From: JAWLEP01 sp964553045
GTDB lineage: Bacteria > Fermentibacterota > Fermentibacteria > Fermentibacterales > JCC-6
Assembly (NCBI GenBank): GCA_964553045.1
Contig: CAZKJG010000013.1
Span: forward strand, 32,798-96,797
Direction: 5' to 3'
DNA length: 64,000 bases
Position 1 is the stretch's first letter. Every line of letters begins with the position of its first letter. The notes beneath the pieces were generated by a model. It was not told the DNA's origin. It was given only the letters and a program-made list of their open reading frames with translations, and made no database searches. This document shows positions 63,917 to 64,000 of this stretch, piece by piece. A program made the translations under genes and the position numbers.

Positions 63917-64000
63917 CAACCTCTCTCCGTCAGAAGGGCCATTCGGCCTACGGCCCGCATGAGCTCTATCTCCGCGCTGCGAAGGTCGTACAGCGCCGAC
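63916..64000 (-). CDS. TolC-like outer membrane efflux protein, C-terminal end
   Basis: Only the last 27 codons are in the window: '...SALYDLRSAEIELMRAVGRMALLTERG' then TGA. 'Y..A..EL..AVG' is the usual end of the TolC family. It is directly upstream of, and overlaps by one base, the membrane fusion gene, as expected in a tolC-mfp-rnd operon. Confidence 0.6.
   Translation of the reverse strand, partial: SALYDLRSAEIELMRAVGRMALLTERG

Overview
The window is a high-GC, gene-dense stretch of a didermic (Gram-negative-type) bacterial chromosome. It holds about 63 protein genes, three tRNAs and one SRP RNA. An outer membrane is implied by several lipoprotein signal peptides, a LpoB-like activator, a membrane-fusion protein next to a TolC-like end, and a large protein that appears to end in a beta-barrel. 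Two runs of exactly 100 N (17450-17549 and 51957-52056) mark scaffold gaps, so the source is probably a draft or metagenome assembly. A degraded secretion-tail motif (VYDMSGRLVR), a calcium-loop/Ig-like cell-surface protein, and membrane proteins of the DUF6754 type suggest a candidate phylum near the FCB group (for example Fermentibacteria or Eisenbacteria). That placement is inference. TTG is used as a start codon in about 17 genes, often in 4-base TTGA overlaps.

Layout. 1-6300: end of a surface protein, a small membrane protein, dtd, maf, a palindromic repeat with a broken secreted-protein gene, tRNA-Ser, a very acidic repeat-rich TPR protein, tRNA-Ala and a PP2C-like protein that has lost its metal ligands. 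6300-15260: SRP RNA, dnaX-ybaB-recR, pgsA-pgpA-cinA-thpR, recA-recX, yidD and hypotheticals. 15270-23500: a conserved translation and envelope superoperon, rplM-rpsI, rpsB-tsf-pyrH-frr-uppS-cdsA-dxr-rseP. S2 carries a lysine-rich AAPKKK tail that is interrupted by a gap. 23500-31240: a lipoprotein, a peptidase/propeller/barrel fusion, a queuosine-precursor-type transporter, an FGE-like lumenal protein, a LpoB/COG3014 lipoprotein pair and deoC. 31300-37170: PcrA helicase, an Fsa-type transaldolase, a split transketolase and a SerA-like dehydrogenase.

37180-40720 is a four-gene membrane cassette (DUF6754 protein plus three unrecognised integral membrane proteins). A second, solitary DUF6754 gene lies 7.5 kb downstream at 44758-45912. 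The two genes share a 365-bp block with no differences, which looks like gene conversion. This is the best candidate for an undescribed system here. 40780-46400 also has a rubredoxin with an unrecognised N-terminal domain, a TM1266-type small regulator, a TIGR02757 protein, tRNA-Phe, a two-TM gene broken by two amber codons, a glycosyltransferase and two acetyltransferases.

46354-49000 (minus strand) has a permease paired with an ABC ATPase that has lost its Walker motifs, then a sugar-type oxidoreductase. ClpB follows. 52070-61540 is a surface-glycan or lipid cluster in which three B12-type radical SAM enzymes alternate with three family-2 glycosyltransferases, ending in a PermA/AI-2E-type exporter. 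61640-64000 (minus strand) has a sulfite-oxidase-like lipoprotein, a cyclic-nucleotide-binding protein, and the start of an RND-type efflux operon. Palindromic elements sharing the core GTGCCTGAC sit at gene 3' ends at 1962, 55326 and 61524.
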